DNA of 8,793 bases, taken from NCBI GenBank assembly GCA_964449305.1, contig CAYUYM010000143.1, positions 1 to 8,793 of the forward strand, written 5' to 3'. Below are positions 1 through 5,454 of this stretch, one piece after another; the stretch's first letter is position 1, and each line of letters begins with the position of its first letter. A program made the position numbers and the translations under genes. The notes beneath the pieces are model-generated. The model was not told where the DNA came from. It did no database searches and saw nothing but the letters and a program-made list of their open reading frames with translations. The DNA is from CAYUYM01 sp964449305. GTDB lineage: Bacteria; Bacteroidota; Ignavibacteria; SZUA-365; CAYQST01.

Positions 1-1
1 G

Positions 2-532
2 ATGGATCCCCTGAGCGTCGCTGAGTTCAGTGGGCTCCTTTCCGCCAGGGTAGCGGAAAAGTCCCTGGAACTTTGATTTTCTGGGCCGAAGACCACGAAG
101 GGCGACACGATCCGTGATGTGCTGTTGACTTCGGCGGCCACCTGGCAGGAATTCACGCTTCCCGTGGACGAGGCCGATGTCAAATCCATCACCATCGATC
201 CGGACGGCATCGTGCTCAAGAAGATCTCCTACAGCACGGTGAAGAGCGAGCCGTTGTCCGAGCCCCAGGGCTTTCTCCTGCAGCAGAACCACCCGAACCC
301 CTTTTCCCGCGGCACCGGCACGGTCATTCCGTTCAGCGTCCAGACGGCATCGCATGTGACGGTGGATGTGGTGGATCTGCTGGGGCGCTCGCGTGGCACC
401 GTCACTGACGGCTGGTACGCCCCCGGGGAGTTTTCCGTCACCTTCCAGCCCGGGGCGATGCCGTCAGGCACGTATCTCATCCGCATGCGCGCAGGAGGGC
501 GGCTGGCCTCGCGTGTGATGATGCTCGAATGA
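2..532 (+). pseudogene. Interrupted 3' end of a T9SS-exported protein (M1 peptidase-like C-terminus plus sorting domain)
   Basis: The tail is clear. From about 272 to 529 the protein reads 'FLLQQNHPNPF', then beta-strand-rich sequence with 'DLLGR' and 'MPSGTYLIRM', ending 'RVMMLE'. This is the Por/T9SS type A C-terminal sorting domain that targets proteins across the outer membrane. Just before it, 'ITIDPDGIVLKKI' (about 191-229) resembles the C-terminal end of M1-family metallopeptidases in Bacteroidota, so the parent protein may have been a secreted aminopeptidase; this rests on memory of the family. The same frame is open from base 2 to 73 but meets TGA at 74-76, then continues without a break for 151 residues. 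A GTG at 119 could open a shorter frame, but it lies inside the beta-rich domain and is an unlikely start. The C-terminal call is firm. Whether this is a true nonsense mutation, a decayed gene or a sequence error is open. Confidence 0.7.
272..529 (+). other. T9SS C-terminal sorting domain (type A) of the interrupted gene
   Basis: About 86 residues end exactly at the stop codon. Family hallmarks are the 'NHPNPF' entry motif, the central 'VDVVDLLGR' strand and the 'PSGTYLIRM' strand near the end. Compared with the sorting domain ending at 5341 it lacks the 'NPSTTI' extension and reads 'SRGTGTVIPF' instead, so the two tails are divergent members of one family and not a recent duplication. Confidence 0.85.
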
Positions 533-557
533 TCCTCACGGCTCCATGGTGGTGGCG

Positions 558-592
558 AAAAAAAGAAAGGCGGATGATTGCTCATCCGCCTT
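558..592 (-). terminator. Intrinsic terminator of the cydAB operon
   Basis: A perfect 11-bp inverted repeat (567-577 with 582-592, stem AAGGCGGATGA, loop of four bases) is followed, read on the minus strand, by a T-rich run from the A-rich bases 558-568. It starts about 48 bases beyond the cydB stop. On the plus strand the hairpin also follows the T9SS fragment, but there the next bases are GACTGTG, so termination in that direction would be weak. Confidence 0.85.
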
Positions 593-639
593 GACTGTGA
601 AACGGGGTCAGACGTATCGCGGCGATGCCGCCTGCAGGT

Positions 640-1659
640 CTAGTAGCTGTCCTTGTTGAGCACCACCCTGCCCTTGAAGGCGCGGTAGATGATGATGGTG
701 TAGGCGATGACCAGGGGCATGCCGATGAGGGCGATGACGAGCATGGTGGTCAGCGTGGTCTGCGACGAGGATGCGTTGATGATGGTGAGGCTGTAGTCGA
801 GGTTCGTGATGGAGGGCACGAGGCGCGGGAACAGCCCGATGGCCGTGAGCCCCATCGCCGCGGCGATGGACACGGATGATGCGAGGAAGGCCCGGCCCGG
901 CCGGTTGCCACTGAGCGCCACGGGGAAGAGCACGATGGATGCGAGCAGCAGAAGGAAGAGGACGTAGAAGAGGGGATCCTTCAGGATGCCCTCGAAGAGG
1001 AAGGGTGAGGTGAGCATGGAGGCGAGCGTGGCGGCGATGTAGAGCACGACGAACGCGATCCATGAACGCGAGGCCCAGGCCTTCATGCGGTTGCGGAGAT
1101 CACCCTCCGTCTTCATCATCATGAAGGCGGCGCCGTGCATGACGAAGGCGGTGAGGCTCACGAGGCCGATGAGGACGGCATAGGGATTGAGCAGGCCAAG
1201 GAAGGTGCCGGTGTACCTGCCGGTCATGTCCACCGGCACGCCGCGGAGGATGTTGCCGAGGGCGACACCGAGGAGGATGGCCGGGAGAAGGCTGCCGATG
1301 CCGAAGGCGAGATCCCATGCCGCCTTCCATCCGGGCGAATTCACCTTGCCGCGGAATTCCATGGACACGGCGCGGAAGATGAGTGCGAGAAGGAGCAGCA
1401 TGAGGGCGATGTAGAAACCGCTGAACACGGTGGCGTACACGACGGGGAAGGCCGCAAAGAGGGCGCCACCGCCGGTGAGGAGCCACACCTCGTTCCCATC
1501 CCACACGGGACCGATGGCGTTGAGGTGGAGGCGTTTCTCCTCCTCGCCGCGGGCGAACAGGCTCAGAATGCCGACGCCGAAATCGAAGCCGTCGAGGATG
1601 GCATAGCCGGTGAGCAGCACGGCGACGAGCAGGAACCAGATGATTTGCAGATCGATCAT
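640..1659 (-). CDS. cydB: Cytochrome bd quinol oxidase subunit II
   Basis: This is the structural partner of CydA in the membrane-bound cytochrome bd oxidase, which oxidises quinol and reduces oxygen to water with high affinity. The 339-residue protein is strongly hydrophobic with about eight membrane segments. It carries the CydB motifs 'LDGFDFGVG' (residues 22-30), 'GPVWDGNEVWLLTGGGALFAAFP' (50-72) and 'FRAVSMEFRGK' (95-105). Its length is normal for the family, slightly shorter than the E. coli protein. The start ATG at 1657-1659 overlaps the cydA stop as ATGA, and a near-perfect ribosome binding site lies inside the end of cydA, so the two are translationally coupled. No small CydX-like frame follows: 593-639 is short and leads straight to the terminator. 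Genes for the CydDC transporter are not in the window. Confidence 0.96.
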   Translation of the reverse strand: MIDLQIIWFLLVAVLLTGYAILDGFDFGVGILSLFARGEEEKRLHLNAIGPVWDGNEVWLLTGGGALFAAFPVVYATVFSGFYIALMLLLLALIFRAVSMEFRGKVNSPGWKAAWDLAFGIGSLLPAILLGVALGNILRGVPVDMTGRYTGTFLGLLNPYAVLIGLVSLTAFVMHGAAFMMMKTEGDLRNRMKAWASRSWIAFVVLYIAATLASMLTSPFLFEGILKDPLFYVLFLLLLASIVLFPVALSGNRPGRAFLASSVSIAAAMGLTAIGLFPRLVPSITNLDYSLTIINASSSQTTLTTMLVIALIGMPLVIAYTIIIYRAFKGRVVLNKDSY

Positions 1660-2990
1660 GACATCACCTCCCGGGCATCTGCGGGCTCGAGCCCGTGTTT
1701 GACTTCACGCATGAACAGAAAGACGTAGAGCACTCCAAGCAGCAGGTAGATGATGCCGAAGAGGATGATGGAGAAGAGCACCTCACCCGCCACCAGGTTG
1801 GTGGAGAAGGCCTGATCGGTTCGCAGGAGCCTGTAGACGATCCACGGCTGGCGCCCCACCTCGGCGGCGATCCAGCCGAGCTGGCAGGCGATCACCGGGA
1901 AGGGGATGGACCAGACGAGCACCTTGAGGAACCTCCGTGAATCCCACAGTTTGTCGCGCCACAGCTTCCATGTCGCAATGGCCATGATGAGGATGAAGAG
2001 CATGCCGAGGACCACCATGTTGTGGAAGGAGACGAAGGTGAGCCACAGCGGGGGGATCTCATTCTGGGGGAATTCATTGATGCCCTTGATCGGTGCGTTG
2101 AAATCACCGAAGGCCATCCAGCTCAGCAGACCGGGGATCTCGATCGGTGCCTTGATGGCGGGGGGATTGTTGGTGGGGTAACCGAACACCATCAGCGGGG
2201 CGCCAGTCTGGCTGGTATAGAGGCCCTCGATGGCGGCGAACTTCTCAGGCTGGGTGTGAGCCACCTGCCTGGCATGTTCATGGCCGAAGGGCATCAGCTC
2301 GAGCACAGAGACGATGAGGCCGAACACCACAGCCACCTTCATGGCCTTGCGGGCGCCGGCATGTTCGCGGTTCTTCAGCAGAAGCCAGGCGCTGACACCA
2401 GCCACAACGAAGGCGCCCGTGATGAGCGCGGCATCCACTGTGTGGAGATAGCGGATGACGGTGGACGGGTTGAACACGGCATCGTAGAAGCTCGTGAGCT
2501 CCGCCCGGCCGTTGCGGACCACGAAGCCGGCGGGCGTCTGCTGCCACGAGTTGGCGACGATGATCCAGAATGCCGACAGAGTGGATCCAACAGCGACCAT
2601 CAGAATGGAGAACCAATGGACACCCTTGGAGACGCGGTTGCGGCCGAAAAGGTACAGGCCCAGAAAGCCCGATTCAAGAAAGAACGCGAACACACCCTCG
2701 GCGGCAAGCGGTGCACCGAAAATGTCGCCCACAAACTTGGAATACTCGGCCCAGTTGGTGCCGAACTGAAACTCCATCACAATGCCCGTGGCCACACCGA
2801 CGGCGAAGGTGAGTGCGAGAAGTTTGCCAAAAAATCTTCCGATCCGGACATAATCCTGATCGTTCTTCCGCCAGCCCTTGTACTCCAGCACCGTCACCAG
2901 CCATGCCAGGCCGATGCTGATGGGGGGGAAGATGAAATGGAAACCGATTGTCAACGCGAATTGCAGGCGCGACAAAAACAAGACATCCAT
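1656..2990 (-). CDS. cydA: Cytochrome bd quinol oxidase subunit I, short Q-loop type
   Basis: This is the heme-bearing, quinol-oxidising subunit. From the chosen start it has 444 residues, against about 520 in E. coli, and the difference fits absence of the C-terminal Q-loop insertion. By comparison with E. coli CydA I place the heme d ligand at His18, the heme b558 ligands at His183 and Met325, the heme b595 ligand at Glu377 (in 'GWIAAEVGRQPW'), the proton-path acids at Glu98 and Glu106 ('LAAEGVFAFFLES'), and the quinol-site residues at Lys250 and Glu255. The residue two before the Met ligand is His323, where E. coli has Arg391. The frame stays open 66 codons upstream to 3188, but that stretch is not protein-like and contains the candidate promoter. 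ATG 2990 has a good GGAG site and gives the standard CydA N-terminus 'MDVLFLSRLQFALTIGFHF'. First gene of the cydAB operon. Confidence 0.96.
   Translation of the reverse strand: MDVLFLSRLQFALTIGFHFIFPPISIGLAWLVTVLEYKGWRKNDQDYVRIGRFFGKLLALTFAVGVATGIVMEFQFGTNWAEYSKFVGDIFGAPLAAEGVFAFFLESGFLGLYLFGRNRVSKGVHWFSILMVAVGSTLSAFWIIVANSWQQTPAGFVVRNGRAELTSFYDAVFNPSTVIRYLHTVDAALITGAFVVAGVSAWLLLKNREHAGARKAMKVAVVFGLIVSVLELMPFGHEHARQVAHTQPEKFAAIEGLYTSQTGAPLMVFGYPTNNPPAIKAPIEIPGLLSWMAFGDFNAPIKGINEFPQNEIPPLWLTFVSFHNMVVLGMLFILIMAIATWKLWRDKLWDSRRFLKVLVWSIPFPVIACQLGWIAAEVGRQPWIVYRLLRTDQAFSTNLVAGEVLFSIILFGIIYLLLGVLYVFLFMREVKHGLEPADAREVMS
1663..1671 (-). promoter_or_regulatory. Ribosome binding site of cydB
   Basis: The minus strand reads GGAGGTGAT, complementary to the 16S rRNA 3' end, ending three bases before the cydB ATG and lying wholly within the last codons of cydA. 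Together with the ATGA overlap it supports coupled translation of the two subunits. Confidence 0.8.
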
Positions 2991-2996
2991 AAATGT

Positions 2997-3001
2997 TCTC
3001 C
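2997..3001 (-). promoter_or_regulatory. Ribosome binding site that fixes the cydA start
   Basis: The minus strand reads GGAGA six bases before the ATG at 2988-2990. No comparable site precedes the upstream alternative starts, which supports the shorter 444-residue CydA. Confidence 0.7.
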
Positions 3002-3096
3002 GCAATGAAGGTGAATGGGAATGTAACCGGAGAGGTCGACGCTCCATCTTCATGGATGGGAACCACAAGGTAACCATGTCCGGCCAAAATTCATCG

Positions 3097-3126
3097 CAAA
3101 TTAGGATGTTGGAAATCCAGAACAAA
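3097..3126 (-). promoter_or_regulatory. Candidate Bacteroidota-type promoter of cydAB
   Basis: Read on the minus strand, TTTG (3123-3126) is followed after 19 bases by TAATTTG (3097-3103). The known Bacteroidota primary-sigma consensus is TTTG, about 19-21 bases, then TAnnTTTG. The match is good except that the downstream element is one base short. A start site near 3090 would give a leader of about 100 bases before cydA. No experiment supports it here. Confidence 0.4.
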
Positions 3127-3228
3127 GTGTCACAATGCGCAGGAAAAAAGGAAATTTCGTGCCGAATTGAAGGATCCCCGCACATCACCCTTGCATGAAG
3201 ACAAATGCAGCACGCTGACTCGTTCTTC

Positions 3229-3257
3229 TTGACAAAAGGCTGGCAATTCGGTAAGTT
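3229..3257 (+). promoter_or_regulatory. Candidate promoter of the T9SS cargo gene
   Basis: TTGACA (3229-3234), a perfect -35 hexamer, stands 17 bases before TAAGTT (3252-3257), which matches only half of the TATAAT consensus. In Bacteroidota terms it reads TTGA, 19 bases, TAnnTT, also a partial match. It would give a leader of roughly 90 bases. Confidence 0.4.
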
Positions 3258-3288
3258 CTTCTGTCTTTCACGGCTTGGAAAGCGTAAA

Positions 3289-3304
3289 AACCACGTTGGT
3301 GGTT
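3289..3304 (+). repeat. Small hairpin in the leader of the T9SS cargo gene
   Basis: AACCAC and GTGGTT form a perfect 6-bp stem around a GTTG loop, about 40 bases before the ribosome binding site and downstream of the candidate promoter. It has no U-run, so it is not a terminator. It may stabilise the leader or may be chance. Confidence 0.3.
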
Positions 3305-3343
3305 ATAGATCGAAGATTCAAACCTAGTTTACCATATCCGGAT

Positions 3344-3350
3344 GGAGGTG
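3344..3350 (+). promoter_or_regulatory. Ribosome binding site that fixes the start of the T9SS cargo gene
   Basis: GGAGGTG stands five bases before ATG 3356-3358. The frame is open upstream to a TTG at 3275, but only the ATG at 3356 has this site and begins directly with a signal peptide. Confidence 0.8.
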
Positions 3351-3355
3351 CTTTT

Positions 3356-5344
3356 ATGAAATCGTTGCTTCAAGGTTTGTTGTTGTTCCTGTTTCTGTTC
3401 ACAGTTGCAGCTGTCATGTATGTCCCAGCGCAGGAACTGGAGAATTCGGATTGGGAATCGATCTGGGTCAATCGGCCGCCCATCGGCCAGCCCGACGATC
3501 CCAACTATTGGATGGTTGGAAAGCGCCAGTTGACCGGCATGGCCTACGACCGGTGGCGTGACGTCCTCTATCTTGTCAATCCCTACATCTATGATGATGG
3601 TTCCTCGGCCTTCCCCATGCCACGCATCTTCATCTGGGATGCAATGACAGGACAGATGAAGTACTCCATCAATGCCGGCCAGCTGAACGTGCCCGTTTCC
3701 ACTGTCTATGGCTCCCTGTCTCAGGGGCAGTATCCGCTGTACAAGATCGATCTCGACGACGAGGGGCGGATCTTCGCCAACAACCTCGTCGCTCCGGTGT
3801 TTGGCATCTGCCCGCCCGATGCCAATCCGCCGGTGGACTGTGTGCCCGGTGGCAAGTACTGGTATCTTGTGAACCAGGGACCCCTCAAGGTCTACCGCTG
3901 GGATACCCCCACATCGAATCCCGTCCTCGTGTATGCAACGCTCAACGCGGCTCACACCGCCGTCGGCAGCCCGGGGAATCCCCCCAACAGCGAGCAGATC
4001 TGGACACGCTGGGGTGATGCCCTCGACGTGGTCGGTCATCGTGGCATCTTGATTGTCAACGGTGTCCCGACCACTGTCGACAGTGCCCGCATCTACACCT
4101 CTGGTGGTCGTGCAGTCGGCATCATCGAGCCGAACCGCGAAATCAATGTGCTCCTCGAGGATTCCCGCAGCAACCGACCGAACCCGTTCCGCCTTGCAAG
4201 CCGCCTGAGCAGCAACAACGCCGGCTTCGCCTCCCACGGCGTTGCGGTGACCGGTTCCTGGCCCAATGCCGACATCTACTCCGAGGGCAATCTCTTCCCC
4301 GTCACCCGCAGCACGCAGCCATGGAGCAATCTGCCCCAGAACCAGTGGCCGGAGTACCACGCCATCTCCAATTCCGTCGCATTGAACAATGACTACATCA
4401 CCGGCACCGGCGATTCCGGCCCGGTGGCCTACTTCACAGTGCCCGGTGATGGTCGCAAGTTCCTCATTTGCGCCGATGCCTATCCCAGCAACAACAACCA
4501 GTTCCCGCAGGATCGCACGCAGGCACGCGTGATGGATGTGACCAATCCACAGAGTGCCTTCCGCGTCCCCGAGTTTCCCTCCAGCACGCCGTTGATCGGC
4601 AACAGCCCGCTCGACATTGTCACCGGCATCAGTGAGTACATCACCGATGTCGACTACAAGATCGACATCGATCAGAACACCGGCCATCCACATCTCATCG
4701 TCTTCCTCATGATGACAGGCACGGAGAATGGCGTGGCTGCCTTCCGCTCCAAGAATCCCGTCACCGTCCCCGTCGAGCTCACCACGTTCAAGGCCGTCCT
4801 CAATGGCTCCGCCGTCGATCTCACCTGGAGCGTGACCTCCGAGCTCAACAACCATGGCTTCGACATCCAACGCAGCTTCGACAACGGCAGCACATGGGAG
4901 ACCGTCGGGTTCGTGGCCGGCCGCGGTACAACCTCCGAACCGAAGGCCTACAGCTACAGCGATCCACTCACCACCATCCACTCATCCGTCGGCGTCATCC
5001 GCTATCGTCTCCGCCAGGTGGATGTCGATGGCCGCTCAAGCCTGTCGCCGGACGCCACGGTCATGCTCCACGGTGGCGCATCCGCCTTCGAGCTTGGTCA
5101 GAACTTCCCGAATCCCTTCAATCCCTCCACCACCATCAGCTACCAGCTCTCGAAGCCTGGCTTCGTCACCCTCAGGGTGTTCAACGCCGTCGGTGACGAG
5201 GTTGCGACACTGGTCAATGGCATGGTCGATTCCGGCACCCACCTCGTCGACTTCAATGCCGAAGCCCTCCCGTCCGGCACCTACATGTACCAGATCAACG
5301 TGGAAGGCAGCATCCAGCAGAAGAAGATGGTCGTGATGAAGTGA
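3356..5344 (+). CDS. Secreted T9SS cargo protein with uncharacterised beta-rich N-terminal domain
   Basis: The 662-residue product has four parts. Residues 1-26 are a Sec signal peptide: a lysine, a hydrophobic run, then 'VPAQE'. Residues 27 to about 465 are rich in predicted beta strands and aromatic residues; phrases such as 'GMAYDRWRDVLYLVNP', 'IFIWDAMTGQ' and 'IDLDDEGRIFANN' suggest propeller-like blades, and the order reminds me of the Bacteroidota DUF4623 family, which I cannot confirm. Residues 471-570 ('PVELTTFKAVLNGSAVDLTW' onward) are an FnIII-like module usual in these exoproteins. Residues 578-662 are a type A T9SS sorting domain with 'LGQNFPNPFNPSTTI' and 'LPSGTYMYQINV'. The protein is thus expected at the cell surface or outside, with the tail removed on export. 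There are only three cysteines after the signal peptide (152, 163, 372). No catalytic motif is visible. It appears monocistronic, with its own promoter and terminator. Function unknown. Confidence 0.92.
   Translation: MKSLLQGLLLFLFLFTVAAVMYVPAQELENSDWESIWVNRPPIGQPDDPNYWMVGKRQLTGMAYDRWRDVLYLVNPYIYDDGSSAFPMPRIFIWDAMTGQMKYSINAGQLNVPVSTVYGSLSQGQYPLYKIDLDDEGRIFANNLVAPVFGICPPDANPPVDCVPGGKYWYLVNQGPLKVYRWDTPTSNPVLVYATLNAAHTAVGSPGNPPNSEQIWTRWGDALDVVGHRGILIVNGVPTTVDSARIYTSGGRAVGIIEPNREINVLLEDSRSNRPNPFRLASRLSSNNAGFASHGVAVTGSWPNADIYSEGNLFPVTRSTQPWSNLPQNQWPEYHAISNSVALNNDYITGTGDSGPVAYFTVPGDGRKFLICADAYPSNNNQFPQDRTQARVMDVTNPQSAFRVPEFPSSTPLIGNSPLDIVTGISEYITDVDYKIDIDQNTGHPHLIVFLMMTGTENGVAAFRSKNPVTVPVELTTFKAVLNGSAVDLTWSVTSELNNHGFDIQRSFDNGSTWETVGFVAGRGTTSEPKAYSYSDPLTTIHSSVGVIRYRLRQVDVDGRSSLSPDATVMLHGGASAFELGQNFPNPFNPSTTISYQLSKPGFVTLRVFNAVGDEVATLVNGMVDSGTHLVDFNAEALPSGTYMYQINVEGSIQQKKMVVMK
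5087..5341 (+). other. T9SS C-terminal sorting domain (type A) of the secreted cargo protein
   Basis: The last 85 residues contain 'FELGQNFPNPFNPSTTI', a central 'LRVFNAVGDEVATLV' strand and the closing 'GTYMYQINV', all typical of the type A signal read by the T9SS. The 'PNPFNPSTTI' form is the one I associate with Ignavibacteria/Kapabacteria-like genomes and supports the taxonomic placement. Confidence 0.92.
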
Positions 5345-5381
5345 TCACGCCGCTGCGATTCGCAGACGATCAGACACATCG

Positions 5382-5410
5382 AGGGGCAGCCAACTGGCTG
5401 CCCCTTTTTT
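5382..5410 (+). terminator. Intrinsic terminator of the T9SS cargo gene
   Basis: GGGGCAGCC (5383-5391) and GGCTGCCCC (5396-5404) form a perfect 9-bp GC-rich stem with a four-base loop, followed directly by six T residues (5405-5410), 38 bases after the stop codon. It is one-sided: read on the minus strand it has no T-run. Confidence 0.93.
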
Positions 5411-5432
5411 CATATCCCATTGCACCATGGCG

Positions 5433-5452
5433 GATGGCGACACCTCGCCATC
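5433..5452 (-). terminator. Hairpin just after the GH13 gene, possible weak terminator
   Basis: GATGGCGA (5433-5440) and TCGCCATC (5445-5452) form a perfect 8-bp stem with a four-base loop, beginning two bases beyond the GH13 stop codon. No T-run follows on the minus strand, so it may mark the mRNA 3' end by another route, or only protect it. Confidence 0.4.
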
Positions 5453-5454
5453 AC

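Larger units (their letters stand above)
2991..3355. other. Divergent intergenic control region between cydA and the T9SS cargo gene
   Basis: These 365 bases hold no convincing gene and are visibly richer in A and T than the flanking genes. They contain a candidate promoter for each direction, both ribosome binding sites, a 6-bp hairpin in the leader of the plus-strand gene (3289-3304), an imperfect inverted repeat AATTTCG-TGC-CGAATT (about 3153-3168), and an 8-bp sequence, CAATTCGG, present once in each orientation (3162-3169 minus, 3244-3251 plus). No terminator, tRNA or riboswitch class was recognised. Confidence 0.7.

Noticed and set aside
37..90. Frameshift from frame 1 as an alternative explanation for the interrupted T9SS gene
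   Set aside because: Frame 1 also has a stop at 22-24, and its third positions are poorer in G and C than frame 2, so a single nonsense codon in frame 2 is the simpler reading.
2022..3008. 328-codon open frame on the plus strand opposite cydA
   Set aside because: Rich in Gly, Glu, His and Asp with no recognisable domain; cydA on the other strand is unambiguous.
3123..3135. Possible Rex or Crp/Fnr-type operator (TTGTGACAC on the minus strand) near the cydA promoter
   Set aside because: Only one half-site is present; the other half does not match the TTCACAA or TCACA partner.
2991..3188. 66-codon N-terminal extension of CydA
   Set aside because: No similarity to CydA N-termini, contains the candidate promoter, and the ATG at 2990 has its own ribosome binding site.
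3336..3343. ATCCGGAT palindrome immediately before the ribosome binding site of the T9SS cargo gene
   Set aside because: A single 8-bp palindrome is expected by chance and no second copy was seen.
3329..4981. 550-codon open frame on the minus strand opposite the T9SS cargo gene
   Set aside because: Its product is low in complexity, rich in Gly, Ala, Val, Asp and His, with no signal or motif. It is opposite a gene with signal peptide, FnIII and sorting domains, and is an artefact of GC-rich codons.
5353..5365. Small CTGCG-ATT-CGCAG hairpin after the T9SS cargo gene
   Set aside because: A 5-bp stem with no U-run, and a strong terminator lies only 17 bases further on.
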